Below are positions 52,012 through 60,200 of a DNA stretch of 64,000 nucleotides, in pieces. Both the position numbers and the translations under genes were made by a program. Origin of the DNA: CAZUAQ01 sp964618455 (GTDB taxonomy: Bacteria; Planctomycetota; Phycisphaerae; UBA1845; PWPN01); contig CAZUAQ010000023.1 of NCBI GenBank assembly GCA_964618455.1, positions 17,312 to 81,311 on the forward strand, written 5' to 3'. Below the pieces are notes generated by a model, which saw only the letters and a program-made list of their open reading frames with translations, did no database searches and was not told the DNA's origin. How positions within the stretch are numbered: the first letter of the stretch is position 1; every line of letters begins with the position of its first letter.

Positions 52012-52093
52012 GGGCGAGGCGGGAATCGAACCCGCACGACCTTTCGGTCAGGGGATTTTAAGTCCCCAGCGTCTGCCATTCCGCCACTCGCCC
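52012..52093 (-). tRNA. tRNA-Leu(UAA)
   Basis: The minus strand folds as a class II tRNA. The acceptor stem is GGGCGAG/CTCGCCC with discriminator A, the anticodon stem GGGGA/TCCCC encloses the loop CTTAAAA (anticodon TAA), a long variable arm has GACC/GGTC, and the T loop is GGTTCGATTCC. The identity, leucine reading UUA, follows from the anticodon and variable arm. CCA is not encoded. No integrase or attachment-site duplication is visible beside it. Confidence 0.95.
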
Positions 52094-52316
52094 TGATTGA
52101 CCGACGTGCTTCATATCAAGTCGATGACCGCTACCGTGTCGCCGCATCGACGTGGTGCTCTGAAATCACGTGGCCCGTTCGAAATCTTCCGTGGCGTCGT
52201 ATCTCGTGTCAACGCACGCCCGCATTGCCGGCCATGCCCACGATGATTCATCGCCCTTCGCACACCGTGAACTGGTCGCCGCCTGCACGAGCCATCGGCC
52301 CTCAAGGCTCTCCGGT

Positions 52317-54134
52317 TCACTCGGCCTTGCGCACGCGGACGTCGGCGATGACGATGTCTTTGGTGCCGCTGGCGTAGAGGCGGAAGTCGGCGCGTTCATT
52401 CTGATGACCGGCAAGGCGCGCGCGGGGGCACTCCAGCGTGACGGTGTGCCAGCCGGGATCGGTCGCGCCGACGACTTCCGGGGCCGAGCGGTACCAGCCG
52501 TCGAGGTTATCTCCAAAGAACGAGTCGTACTGCAGCGTGAAGTTGCGGCCCGACTCTCCGTCCGTCCAGTAGTCCACCGTGACCTTGACCGCGGCGTCGC
52601 TGTTCTTGAGGCCGGCATCGTCGCGCAAGGCGAAGTAGATGTGTGGCTTGGTCTTGTCGCGCTGGGTCTGAATCGCCAGCCGGCCGTCCTTGCGCACGCG
52701 CATTGAGGAACCGTCCCGGGCCTGGACGAGCAGGGCCTGGCCCTCGGGCATCCGGCGGGACATCGCCTCGACGACTTCGATCGAGTCGGCGGAGAGCTTC
52801 CGCAGGACGAATGGCTGCGAGACCTCGAACAGGAGTTTCTCCGCCGCGTCTGCGTCGCCGTCGCGCCGCTCCGCCATGGCCATCCGCAATGTCATCCAGG
52901 CCTGGTAGCTGGCGTACTTGCGCTGCTTCATGAGCGCGTCGTACTCGCTACGCAGTTTCTCGATAGTCGTTTCGCTGTCCGGCTGGTATGCCTGGCGGAG
53001 AAAACGCAGGATACGGATTTTGTCGGATGCGGACCGCGGCAACCGCTGGTCGGTCGTCGCGATAGGGCCCCAGGGCTTGTGCGGCTCGGTCTGGTACCAG
53101 TAGGCGACGCTCGACCAGTTGTCCGACCGCTCGGCGTCTCCGCTGATCCATCGCCCCGCCTCGTTCTTGATCGCCCCGATGTCCTCGATCTCGAAATGCA
53201 GCGACTTGGTGAATGGGATCGGATCTTCAACGTGGAAGCGATACGACGTGTAACGGGCGTTCTTCGTGTAGCTCTCGGAATCGTGCACGGTGCAACCGTA
53301 GTAGGGTGAGGAGCCCTTCCAGATCCCCCAGGCATCGCTCAGGTAATCCTCCGTGCCGGTGCCGTGGATCGACGGCTTGGACTCGCCATCGATGAAGAAG
53401 CGATCGTCGCCCTCGCCCCACCAGCCGTCCTGGTTCGATTCAATCGAAAGCGTCGTGCCGACGTAGTGCCCCCGGCCCTCGGCATCGCAGACGAGATAGT
53501 TCTTGCCGGCAACCGTCGGGTACTCCTGGCGATACCGGGCGTGGAAGTAGCCGATGTCGCCGAACGGCTCGTCGTATTTTCGGTAGTCGATGTAGTAGTA
53601 GAACTTACCGATGCGATCGAGGCCCTGGTTCTCGATCTCGATGCGGGCCTTGCGATTGAAGGGCATTTTAAAGAAACAGTTGCGCGCCCGGCCGTGGGAG
53701 GTGGCGGTGACGGGGATCGATCGTACCACGCTGTTCAATCCGTGCCCGGAACAGAAGAAGTCGTTAATGGGCGCGAGCACGCTCGGGTCCTTCTCGTCGT
53801 CCCAGAACATGCGCAGCAGGATCGTTCGGCCGTGGTACTCCTCCGCGTCGATCGTGATCCAGATGTGAGCGATCATGCCCGGGCCGTCGAGTTCGGCGAG
53901 CACCGCCGTTTCCCCGGGACTGATGTCGGTGAGGAAGTCGGCGTTGTGGCCGGTGCGGTCGTGACTCGAGACACGACCCGCGCGGTAATCTTTCAGTGCG
54001 GGCAGGCTGTCCATCGCCGAGCCTGTGAAAAGAGGCGCCTCTGCGAACAAGGGGGATGCCAGCACGAAGAGAAGCAGTGCGGTATTCAGCGCAGGGAAAC
54101 CGAGATTCCGGCGAAGCGGGCGAACATGCGACAT
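52317..54134 (-). CDS. DUF2961 (GH172-like) secreted protein
   Basis: A secreted 605-residue protein with a signal peptide (about 1-31, '...LLLFVLASPLFAEA'). A DUF2961 domain covers about residues 35-375, including 'LDGPGMIAHIWITID', 'NCFFKMPFNRKARIEIENQG', 'FFIDGESKPSIHGTGTEDYLSDAWG' and 'YRFHVEDPIPFTKSL'. DUF2961 has been reassigned to GH172, which acts on fructofuranosyl and arabinofuranosyl linkages. The extra C-terminal region has a helical segment and a beta-sandwich-like domain (about 470-600), possibly carbohydrate-binding. ATG 54134 is chosen because it starts the signal peptide. The substrate is unknown. Confidence 0.87.
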   Translation of the reverse strand: MSHVRPLRRNLGFPALNTALLLFVLASPLFAEAPLFTGSAMDSLPALKDYRAGRVSSHDRTGHNADFLTDISPGETAVLAELDGPGMIAHIWITIDAEEYHGRTILLRMFWDDEKDPSVLAPINDFFCSGHGLNSVVRSIPVTATSHGRARNCFFKMPFNRKARIEIENQGLDRIGKFYYYIDYRKYDEPFGDIGYFHARYRQEYPTVAGKNYLVCDAEGRGHYVGTTLSIESNQDGWWGEGDDRFFIDGESKPSIHGTGTEDYLSDAWGIWKGSSPYYGCTVHDSESYTKNARYTSYRFHVEDPIPFTKSLHFEIEDIGAIKNEAGRWISGDAERSDNWSSVAYWYQTEPHKPWGPIATTDQRLPRSASDKIRILRFLRQAYQPDSETTIEKLRSEYDALMKQRKYASYQAWMTLRMAMAERRDGDADAAEKLLFEVSQPFVLRKLSADSIEVVEAMSRRMPEGQALLVQARDGSSMRVRKDGRLAIQTQRDKTKPHIYFALRDDAGLKNSDAAVKVTVDYWTDGESGRNFTLQYDSFFGDNLDGWYRSAPEVVGATDPGWHTVTLECPRARLAGHQNERADFRLYASGTKDIVIADVRVRKAE

Positions 54135-54416
54135 TGGATCATACTCCGATACCGTCGGGGAGAGCGACTCAAGCACAATAATGGAAACGGTGATTCTAAC
54201 GATCCGTCCGGGAACTTTCACCCGAACGATCGAAGTCGGAGTAGGGCCGCCCGCTGGGAAGGACTCAACGACCCACCGATGCGCTCTGCCGGCCGCATGG
54301 GTGAAAAATCAATTTGTGTGCACTGGTACGGTCGGTGCCCGTCGTGACCTGCGTGTCGGCGATACCGAGGATCCCGTCTTGCACGTTCACCGCCAGACGG
54401 ATCGCCATGCCCCTTT

Positions 54417-55394
54417 TCAGAAACGTTTCATTTCACGCAGCGGTCGGGGGGCGAAAAAGGTTTCGTGAATCGCGCTCCCGACATTGTTGAGCTTGGTCTG
54501 GAACTGATCAATGTACTCGTGCAGCCCCGACTTGATGATGACATCGATTTCCGCGTAATCCAGCTCGGAGCGGAGTCGCCCGAGGTGCTGCTCGGCACTC
54601 GTGCGAAACGTGCCGAAACTCGAGCTGGTGACGGCGCGAAGCGATTCCTCGGCCTTGATCAGACAGTAATGCATCGCCCGTGGAAATGCCTGGTCCAGAA
54701 TGAGGAATTTTACCACATCGCGCGGCAGGATCCGCCTGTGGTTCTTGCGGTACATTTCCAGCGCGCTGGCGGACTTCAGCAATGCAGCCCATTGAATGTT
54801 ATCAAAGGGTGAGCCGACGTCTTGGACTTTCGGGAGGAGGATGAAGTACTTCACATCCACGATGCGCGAGGTTTTGTCCGCACGTTCAAGCAGTCGCCCG
54901 AGTCGCGCAAAGTGCCAACCCACCTCGTGCGACATGGTGGCGTCCGTAATGCCCCAGAACAGATGGCTGGCTTCCTTTACCTGTTCATAGAATCTGTGGA
55001 GATGGTCGGTGGCGACCCCCTTTGTCTGGGCCGATTGAAGTAGCAGGTGAAAACGATTGATCTGTCCCCACATTTCCGACGAGATGATCTCGCGAACCGT
55101 CCGGGCGTTCTCTCTCGCGGCCGCGACGCAGGAAACGATGGAATTGAAATAGTCCCTGTCGAACGTCAGGAAACGGATCACGTTGTCCTGCGTGGGGTCC
55201 TTGTACTTTTCCTTGAATAGCGCATAGTCGCCGGTGACCTGCGTCAGGGGGAGCCATTGCTCCTCGAGCTCCACCGGCATGTCCAGCGTGAGATGCAGAT
55301 TCACATCCACGAAACGGGCCACGTTCTCCGCCCGTTCGATGTAACGGCTCATCCAGTAGATGGAATTCGCAACTCGACTCAGCATCATTCTCAT
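54417..55394 (-). CDS. alpha-E domain protein (DUF403)
   Basis: An all-helical protein of 325 residues beginning 'MLSRVANSIYWMSRYIERAENVARFVDVN', the diagnostic N-terminus of alpha-E (DUF403) proteins. 'MSHEVGWHFARLGRLLERADKTSRIVDVKYFI' is the second family block. Such proteins occur with circularly permuted ATP-grasp enzymes in clusters proposed to make modified peptides or amide-linked compounds. The ATP-grasp gene lies 69 bases upstream on the same strand. ATG 55394, 55388 or 55385 could start it; the family usually begins at the last. The reaction is unknown. Confidence 0.92.
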   Translation of the reverse strand: MRMMLSRVANSIYWMSRYIERAENVARFVDVNLHLTLDMPVELEEQWLPLTQVTGDYALFKEKYKDPTQDNVIRFLTFDRDYFNSIVSCVAAARENARTVREIISSEMWGQINRFHLLLQSAQTKGVATDHLHRFYEQVKEASHLFWGITDATMSHEVGWHFARLGRLLERADKTSRIVDVKYFILLPKVQDVGSPFDNIQWAALLKSASALEMYRKNHRRILPRDVVKFLILDQAFPRAMHYCLIKAEESLRAVTSSSFGTFRTSAEQHLGRLRSELDYAEIDVIIKSGLHEYIDQFQTKLNNVGSAIHETFFAPRPLREMKRF

Positions 55395-55463
55395 CTCACA
55401 CGTGTCACCGTGGCCCGGCTCGAAGCGGCCGACAGGCGAGGCCCGGTGACCGGGGTCCATGAC

Positions 55464-56900
55464 TCATGCAGAATCCACCACCCAGGTGTCCTTGCTTCCT
55501 CCCCCCTGAGATGAGTTCACCACCAGCGACCCCTTCTTCAGGGCCACTCGTGTCAGTCCCCCCGGCAGGATGTGAATCTCCTTGCCGTAGATGATGTACG
55601 GCCGCAAGTCCACATGCCTCCCCTCGAACCCGTCATCCGTCATCACCGGGACCCGGCTCAGGGCGAGAGTCGGCTGCGCGATGAAGTTGCGCGGGTCGGC
55701 CTGGATTTTCTCCTTGAACGCCTCTCGCTCCTTGGCATCGGCATGAGGTCCGATCAGCATGCCGTAGCCGCCCGATTCGTTGGTACTCTTGACGACAAGC
55801 TGATCAAGATGGGCCAGCACGTGATCCCGGTCTTTTTCGCGGGCACAGAGGTAGGTCGGCACATTGGGCAGGATGGCGTCCTGCTGGAGATAGTATTGAA
55901 TGATCTCGGGCACATAGGCGTACACCGCTTTGTCGTCGGCGATCCCCGTCCCCGGTGCATTCGCCAGGGCGACGTGACCCTGACGATAAACGTTCATGAT
56001 CCCGGGCACGCCCAGAGCGGAATCCTCGCGAAACGCCAAGGGATCCAGAAAGTCATCATCGATTCGTCGATATATGACATCGACCCTCTCCAGACCTTCC
56101 GTTGTCCGCATGTACACGAAAGCGTCGTCCACGACGAGGTCCGAGCCTTCCACCAGTTGAACGCCCATCTGCTGAGCAAGAAACGAGTGCTCGAAGTACG
56201 CGGAGTTGTAGATGCCGGGCGTCAGTACGACGATCTTCGGCGAGGCGAGGTGCTCCGGGGCCAGATAAGCCAGCGCCTCCCGCAGGTGGTTCGGGTAATC
56301 ATCGACCGGTCGGACATGCGAGGCCGCGAACACCCGGGGGAACGTTCGCTTGAGAACCTGTCGATTCTCCAGCACATACGAGACACCGGACGGGCATCGA
56401 AGGTTGTCCTCGAGAACGTAGAACTTGCCGTCCTTGTCGCGAATGAGGTCGGTGCCCGTGACGTGACACCAGATCCCCTGGGGTGGCTGGAGATCCTTGC
56501 ACTGAGGCCGATAGGCTTTGCATGTCGTCATCAGATCGTGGGGGACGACGCCGTCACTGACGATCCTGCCGTCATGGTAGATGTCGTCGATGAAGAGATT
56601 CAGCGCTTCGATGCGTTGCTTGAGCCCGGCCTCGATCGTCTTCCATTCGCCGGCGCTGACGATTCGTGGAATGATATCGAATGGAAAGATGCGCTCGGTG
56701 CCTTCCTCGCTCCCGTAGACGGTGAACGTGATCCCCATGTTGTATAGGGCTGCCTCGGCGGACTGCTGGAAGTGGCGCAGCTCCTCGTCGCTGAGGCCCT
56801 CGATCCGATGAATCAGCGGGGCGGCGGCGTCTCGGGGCCGGCCGGGAGCTTCCATCAACTCGTCGAAGAAGTAATCGATCTCGTATCGGCTGAAGTCCAT
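55464..56900 (-). CDS. circularly permuted type 2 ATP-grasp protein
   Basis: A 478-residue ATP-grasp enzyme of the DUF404/DUF407 type. Recognisable stretches are 'FTVYGSEEGTERIFPFDIIPRIVSAGEW', 'VHDLMT'-like 'VPHDLMTTCKAYRP', 'WCHVTGTDLIRDKDGKFYVLEDNLRCPSGVSYVLENR', 'NAPGTGIADDKAVYAYVPEII' and 'LVVKSTNESGGYGMLIGP', which include the Lys, Glu and Asn residues that bind ATP-Mg. It pairs with the alpha-E protein just downstream. The usual third and fourth members, a transglutaminase-like and a proteasome-like peptidase, are absent. ATG 56900 is preferred to an upstream TTG. Confidence 0.93.
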   Translation of the reverse strand: MDFSRYEIDYFFDELMEAPGRPRDAAAPLIHRIEGLSDEELRHFQQSAEAALYNMGITFTVYGSEEGTERIFPFDIIPRIVSAGEWKTIEAGLKQRIEALNLFIDDIYHDGRIVSDGVVPHDLMTTCKAYRPQCKDLQPPQGIWCHVTGTDLIRDKDGKFYVLEDNLRCPSGVSYVLENRQVLKRTFPRVFAASHVRPVDDYPNHLREALAYLAPEHLASPKIVVLTPGIYNSAYFEHSFLAQQMGVQLVEGSDLVVDDAFVYMRTTEGLERVDVIYRRIDDDFLDPLAFREDSALGVPGIMNVYRQGHVALANAPGTGIADDKAVYAYVPEIIQYYLQQDAILPNVPTYLCAREKDRDHVLAHLDQLVVKSTNESGGYGMLIGPHADAKEREAFKEKIQADPRNFIAQPTLALSRVPVMTDDGFEGRHVDLRPYIIYGKEIHILPGGLTRVALKKGSLVVNSSQGGGSKDTWVVDSA

Positions 56901-57018
56901 GGAAGTCAGGCCCAAATGAGTTTATCGACGCCCCCTTCCATACGTCCATGTTAAGCCCGGGCGTACGATGCGTAAAGCGAGTCGCACGTGCCCTCTCGCG
57001 CGCGGAAGCGACGATCGA

Positions 57019-58332
57019 TCAGGCCATCAGTTGATTCTGAAACAGGACCGCGAACCCAAGAAACGCCAGGAACCCGATGACATCCGTGATCGTGGTCAGG
57101 ATGATGCTGGAACATTGAGCCGGATCCAGCCCCAGCGCGCGCATCACGATCGGGATCGCTGCGCCGGAAATGCCCGCAAAGAACAGATTCACGATCATCC
57201 CCAGGCCGATGACCACGCCGAGAAAGATATTGCCCTGCCACAGCGCGGCGATTGCCGCCGTGACAATGCCCGTGATCAGCCCGGTAACAACACCAAGTCC
57301 GCCTTCCTTGAGAATCAGTCGAAACGTCTTGTCACGCGGAATCTCCCGCATCACGAGGCCGCGCATGACGATCGCCAGCGATTGGGCTCCCGCGTTCCCG
57401 CCCTGTCCGGCCACGACGGGCAGGAACACCGCCAGCACCGTGATCCGGGCAATCACGTCCTGGAACAAGGCGACGACGCCCGCCGCCAGAAACGCCGTCG
57501 CGAGATTGACGTGAAGCCAGGGGAGACGCTTCCGCAACGAAAAGCTCATCGGTGAGAACGCACGCTCATCACTGCCGACGCCCACCATCCTCAGGATGTC
57601 CTCCGCCACGTCCTCCTGGACTTCCTGAAGTAGCTGCTCGGCGCGAATCACGCCGACCATGTGCCCTTCGTTGTCGACCACGGGCGCGGCAAAGTACTTC
57701 CGTTTGGAAAGCTCCGCCGCCGCCTCCCCCACGTCGGTGAAGCCATGGATTTTGAACACATCCTTGCGCATCACCGACTCGACCGGATCGTCCGGCGAGG
57801 CAATCAGCAGGTCGCGCATGTTGATGACGCCGACCAGGTGATCCCGATCCCCAACCACATACGCGTAGGAAGCGGGCATGCGCTTCTTCGCCATGGTCCG
57901 AATCGTGGCGATCGTGTCCCCGACCTTGCGATGCTTGGGAACCGACACCCACTCGGTCGTCATGATCCGCCCGACGCTGTGTTCGGGGTAAGTGAGTAAC
58001 TCCATGATCTGGGTCTTCAGTTTCTTTCCCGCCGCGGGAAGAAAACGCTCCTGGGCATCCTTCGGAAGGAGCATGAAGATCGTGGCGGCACGCTTGCTGT
58101 CCAGCTTTCGCGCGACCTCCTTGAAGACGCTCGGTTCCGAATTCTGCAGCAGATCCGCCGCATAGCCCACCTGCAGATAGGGAATCACGCGGGCGAGCAG
58201 CGCCGGAGGCAACACTTCCACGACCCCAATCGCCTCCTCCTCGGTGATCGCCTCCAGCTTTCGCGCCATCATCGCCGGATCATCCTCGACGTATTTATGA
58301 ATCAGGGGTAGAAGTAATGTTGGTGATGACAT
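57019..58332 (-). CDS. mgtE: magnesium transporter MgtE
   Basis: An Mg2+ channel/transporter of 437 residues. The cytoplasmic MgtE_N helical domain (about 20-125) is followed by two CBS domains (about 128-255, 'MTTEWVSVPKHRKVGDTI', 'DHLVGVINMRDLL', 'HMVGVIRAEQLL'). A five-span membrane domain comes last, with 'FLPVVAGQGGNAGAQSLAIVMRGL' and 'GLDPAQCSSIILTTITDVIGFLAFLG', the pore motifs. The CBS domains gate the channel by Mg2+ in the family. GGGAG lies seven bases before the ATG. I looked for an Mg2+ riboswitch upstream and did not recognise one. Confidence 0.95.
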   Translation of the reverse strand: MSSPTLLLPLIHKYVEDDPAMMARKLEAITEEEAIGVVEVLPPALLARVIPYLQVGYAADLLQNSEPSVFKEVARKLDSKRAATIFMLLPKDAQERFLPAAGKKLKTQIMELLTYPEHSVGRIMTTEWVSVPKHRKVGDTIATIRTMAKKRMPASYAYVVGDRDHLVGVINMRDLLIASPDDPVESVMRKDVFKIHGFTDVGEAAAELSKRKYFAAPVVDNEGHMVGVIRAEQLLQEVQEDVAEDILRMVGVGSDERAFSPMSFSLRKRLPWLHVNLATAFLAAGVVALFQDVIARITVLAVFLPVVAGQGGNAGAQSLAIVMRGLVMREIPRDKTFRLILKEGGLGVVTGLITGIVTAAIAALWQGNIFLGVVIGLGMIVNLFFAGISGAAIPIVMRALGLDPAQCSSIILTTITDVIGFLAFLGFAVLFQNQLMA

Positions 58333-58389
58333 GGCAATAGCTCCCTTACCGTGCGACCCACAGGCAGATACATCCTCGGTGGATCTGGT

Positions 58390-58596
58390 TCAATGAACGA
58401 TATGTTTTTCACATGGTGGCAGAACCGTATCAATACTATAGGCTGTGCGTCCGACAAATGACTTTTCATCAACGCTCGAATTCAAATTCCGATTCATTCG
58501 ATCCGCCTCGAGAAGTCCATCCTCGTCTCGAACCGTCCTCAGAATACCTGTGAAATGCTCCTCCCGAGAACGGGTCAGTCCCCGATGCACATTCAT
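58390..58596 (-). CDS. doubtful small ORF upstream of mgtE
   Basis: A 68-codon frame with ATG at 58596 and GTGAG just upstream. The product is charged ('TRSREEHFTGILRTVRDEDGLLEADRMNRNL') without recognisable features. It is co-oriented with mgtE and could be a leader peptide or non-coding. Reported only for completeness. Confidence 0.25.
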   Translation of the reverse strand: MNVHRGLTRSREEHFTGILRTVRDEDGLLEADRMNRNLNSSVDEKSFVGRTAYSIDTVLPPCEKHIVH

Positions 58597-58691
58597 CTCA
58601 CGTGCTGGGCCGCATGTCCTCCCTTAATTACACGACGCCTCCCTGTCATTCGGAGACGGCCCCTGAGCTTTTCACACACGTTCTCAGTTCA

Positions 58692-58724
58692 GTTCACGCC
58701 CATCTCGTGATATAGTACGTGAAC
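58692..58724 (+). promoter_or_regulatory. promoter with flanking inverted repeat
   Basis: TATAGT (58711-58716), preceded by TGa (58708-58710), forms an extended -10, about 37 bases before the ceramidase-like ATG. Perfect 7-base inverted arms GTTCACG (58692-58698) and CGTGAAC (58718-58724) bracket it, as a repressor operator might. No clear -35 is present. Confidence 0.45.
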
Positions 58725-58752
58725 CTGATCACCTTTTTCCGAGGCCCTGCCC

Positions 58753-60189
58753 ATGACCCACCGCAAACGTACACGACGGGAATTCACACGCGATGTGGCG
58801 GCCGGAGCTGCCACGCTGATCGGATTGAACAGTTGGCGGCAACATGCCTACGCCGTGAAACCCAGCGTATCGGCGTTGTCGCTCGCAACGTTTTCCGCCG
58901 ATGTCACCGTGCCGATCGGGCATCCGCTATGTGCGAATTACTGTCCGCCGGCGACGAAAATCGTCGACCCGCTCAGCGCCCATGGTGTCGTGCTGCTTCC
59001 GGAGAAGGGCAAGCCGGTGGTGCTCTTCGCGGTGGACTGGTGCTGGTTGCGCGGCGCGGCTTATGACCGGTGGCGCGAGGCGCTCGCCGAGGCGGCACAC
59101 ACGACGCCGCAACGGGTGGCGGTCCACTGCGTGCATCAGCACGGCGCTCCGCTGGCGGACCCGGACGCCGATCGGGTCATCGAGAAGACTTCGCTTGAAG
59201 CAAAGACCGTCTGGACTGAGACGCTTGATCAATGCATCACGGCCTGCGCGAAGGCAGCGCGGGAAGGCATCGCGCAGCGCCGCCGCGTGACGCACGTCGG
59301 CATGGGACAGGCGGAAGTCGAGAAAGTGGCGTCGAACCGGAGAATCATCGGCCCCGACGGCAAGATCGCCATGTGGCGTGGAAGCTCCTGCGGCGATCCG
59401 AAGGTGCGGGCCGAGCCGGTCGGTCTGATCGACCCCTGGCTCAAGTGCCTGGTCTTCTACGAAGAGGATCGCCCGCTGGCGAGCCTGCAGTACTACGCCA
59501 CTCACCCGATGAGCTACTACCGCGATGGCGGCGTATCTTCGGACTTCTGCGGTCTGGCCCGGCGGCAACTGCGCAAGGAAACGGGTATGCATCACATCTA
59601 TTTCACCGGCTGCGCGGGTGACGTGGCGGCCGGGAAATACAACGACGGTTCACACGAGCGCCGTCTCGTCCTGACCGAACGCATGCACGCGGGGATGCGC
59701 AAGGCGTATGACGCCGCGCTGCAATACCGTGAGCCTGTACGTTCGATCGCTTGGAAGAACGTGCCCGTGAGCCTGCCGATGCGTGACGACTTCACGCGGG
59801 AGTATTTCCGGGCCCAGATGCTGAACGAGGAGCTCACACCCAAGGCGCGTATGACCGGGGCACTGGGTATGACCTGGTGGGATCGGCATGATGCCGGCAA
59901 GACAATCGACATCGCCGCGCTGCACCTGAACGAGGCGCGGATTGTCCACCTGCCGGGGGAAAGCCTGATCCGCTACCAGATGTACGCCCAGGAGATCGCC
60001 GCCGAGAAGTCGAAGCGTTCCGGCGAGAAACCCTTTGTCTGTACTGCTGCCTACGGCGATCTCGGGCCGTCGTACATCCCGACCGCCAGGGCGTACGATG
60101 AGGGTGGCTACGAAGTGGATATGAGTTTCGTCGGCCCGGGGGCTGAGGCGGTGATGAAAGATGCCATGTCGCGCGTGCTGCGCAGCTAG
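58753..60189 (+). CDS. Tat-exported neutral/alkaline ceramidase-like protein
   Basis: A 478-residue protein with a twin-arginine signal ('RREFTRDVAAGAATLIGL'), so it is exported folded. The mature part resembles the N-terminal domain of neutral/alkaline ceramidases that is common in planctomycetes: 'ADVTVPIGHPLC', 'AVHCVHQHGAPL', 'QYYATHPMSYY' and 'HHIYFTGCAGDVAAGKYN', with His residues spaced as in the zinc site. The full ceramidase active-site Ser region cannot be confirmed, and many planctomycete homologues have no proven substrate. It is followed 11 bases later by the PVC-type cytochrome gene, suggesting joint expression. Confidence 0.82.
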   Translation: MTHRKRTRREFTRDVAAGAATLIGLNSWRQHAYAVKPSVSALSLATFSADVTVPIGHPLCANYCPPATKIVDPLSAHGVVLLPEKGKPVVLFAVDWCWLRGAAYDRWREALAEAAHTTPQRVAVHCVHQHGAPLADPDADRVIEKTSLEAKTVWTETLDQCITACAKAAREGIAQRRRVTHVGMGQAEVEKVASNRRIIGPDGKIAMWRGSSCGDPKVRAEPVGLIDPWLKCLVFYEEDRPLASLQYYATHPMSYYRDGGVSSDFCGLARRQLRKETGMHHIYFTGCAGDVAAGKYNDGSHERRLVLTERMHAGMRKAYDAALQYREPVRSIAWKNVPVSLPMRDDFTREYFRAQMLNEELTPKARMTGALGMTWWDRHDAGKTIDIAALHLNEARIVHLPGESLIRYQMYAQEIAAEKSKRSGEKPFVCTAAYGDLGPSYIPTARAYDEGGYEVDMSFVGPGAEAVMKDAMSRVLRS

Positions 60190-60200
60190 AGGTGAGCGTG

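Larger units (their letters stand above)
58333..58752. other. 420-base divergent intergenic region
   Basis: The region lies between mgtE and the ceramidase-like gene. It holds one doubtful small ORF (58390-58596, minus) and an inverted repeat with an extended -10 (58692-58724), both listed. The sequence is AT-richer than the neighbours, as expected for a divergent regulatory region. Confidence 0.5.

Noticed and set aside
52012..52316. Integration site at the tRNA-Leu gene
   Set aside because: No integrase, no duplicated tRNA 3' end and no change in gene character beside it.
58333..58690. Mg2+ riboswitch (M-box or mgtA type) upstream of mgtE
   Set aside because: I could not find the conserved core sequences of the known Mg2+ riboswitches on the minus strand.
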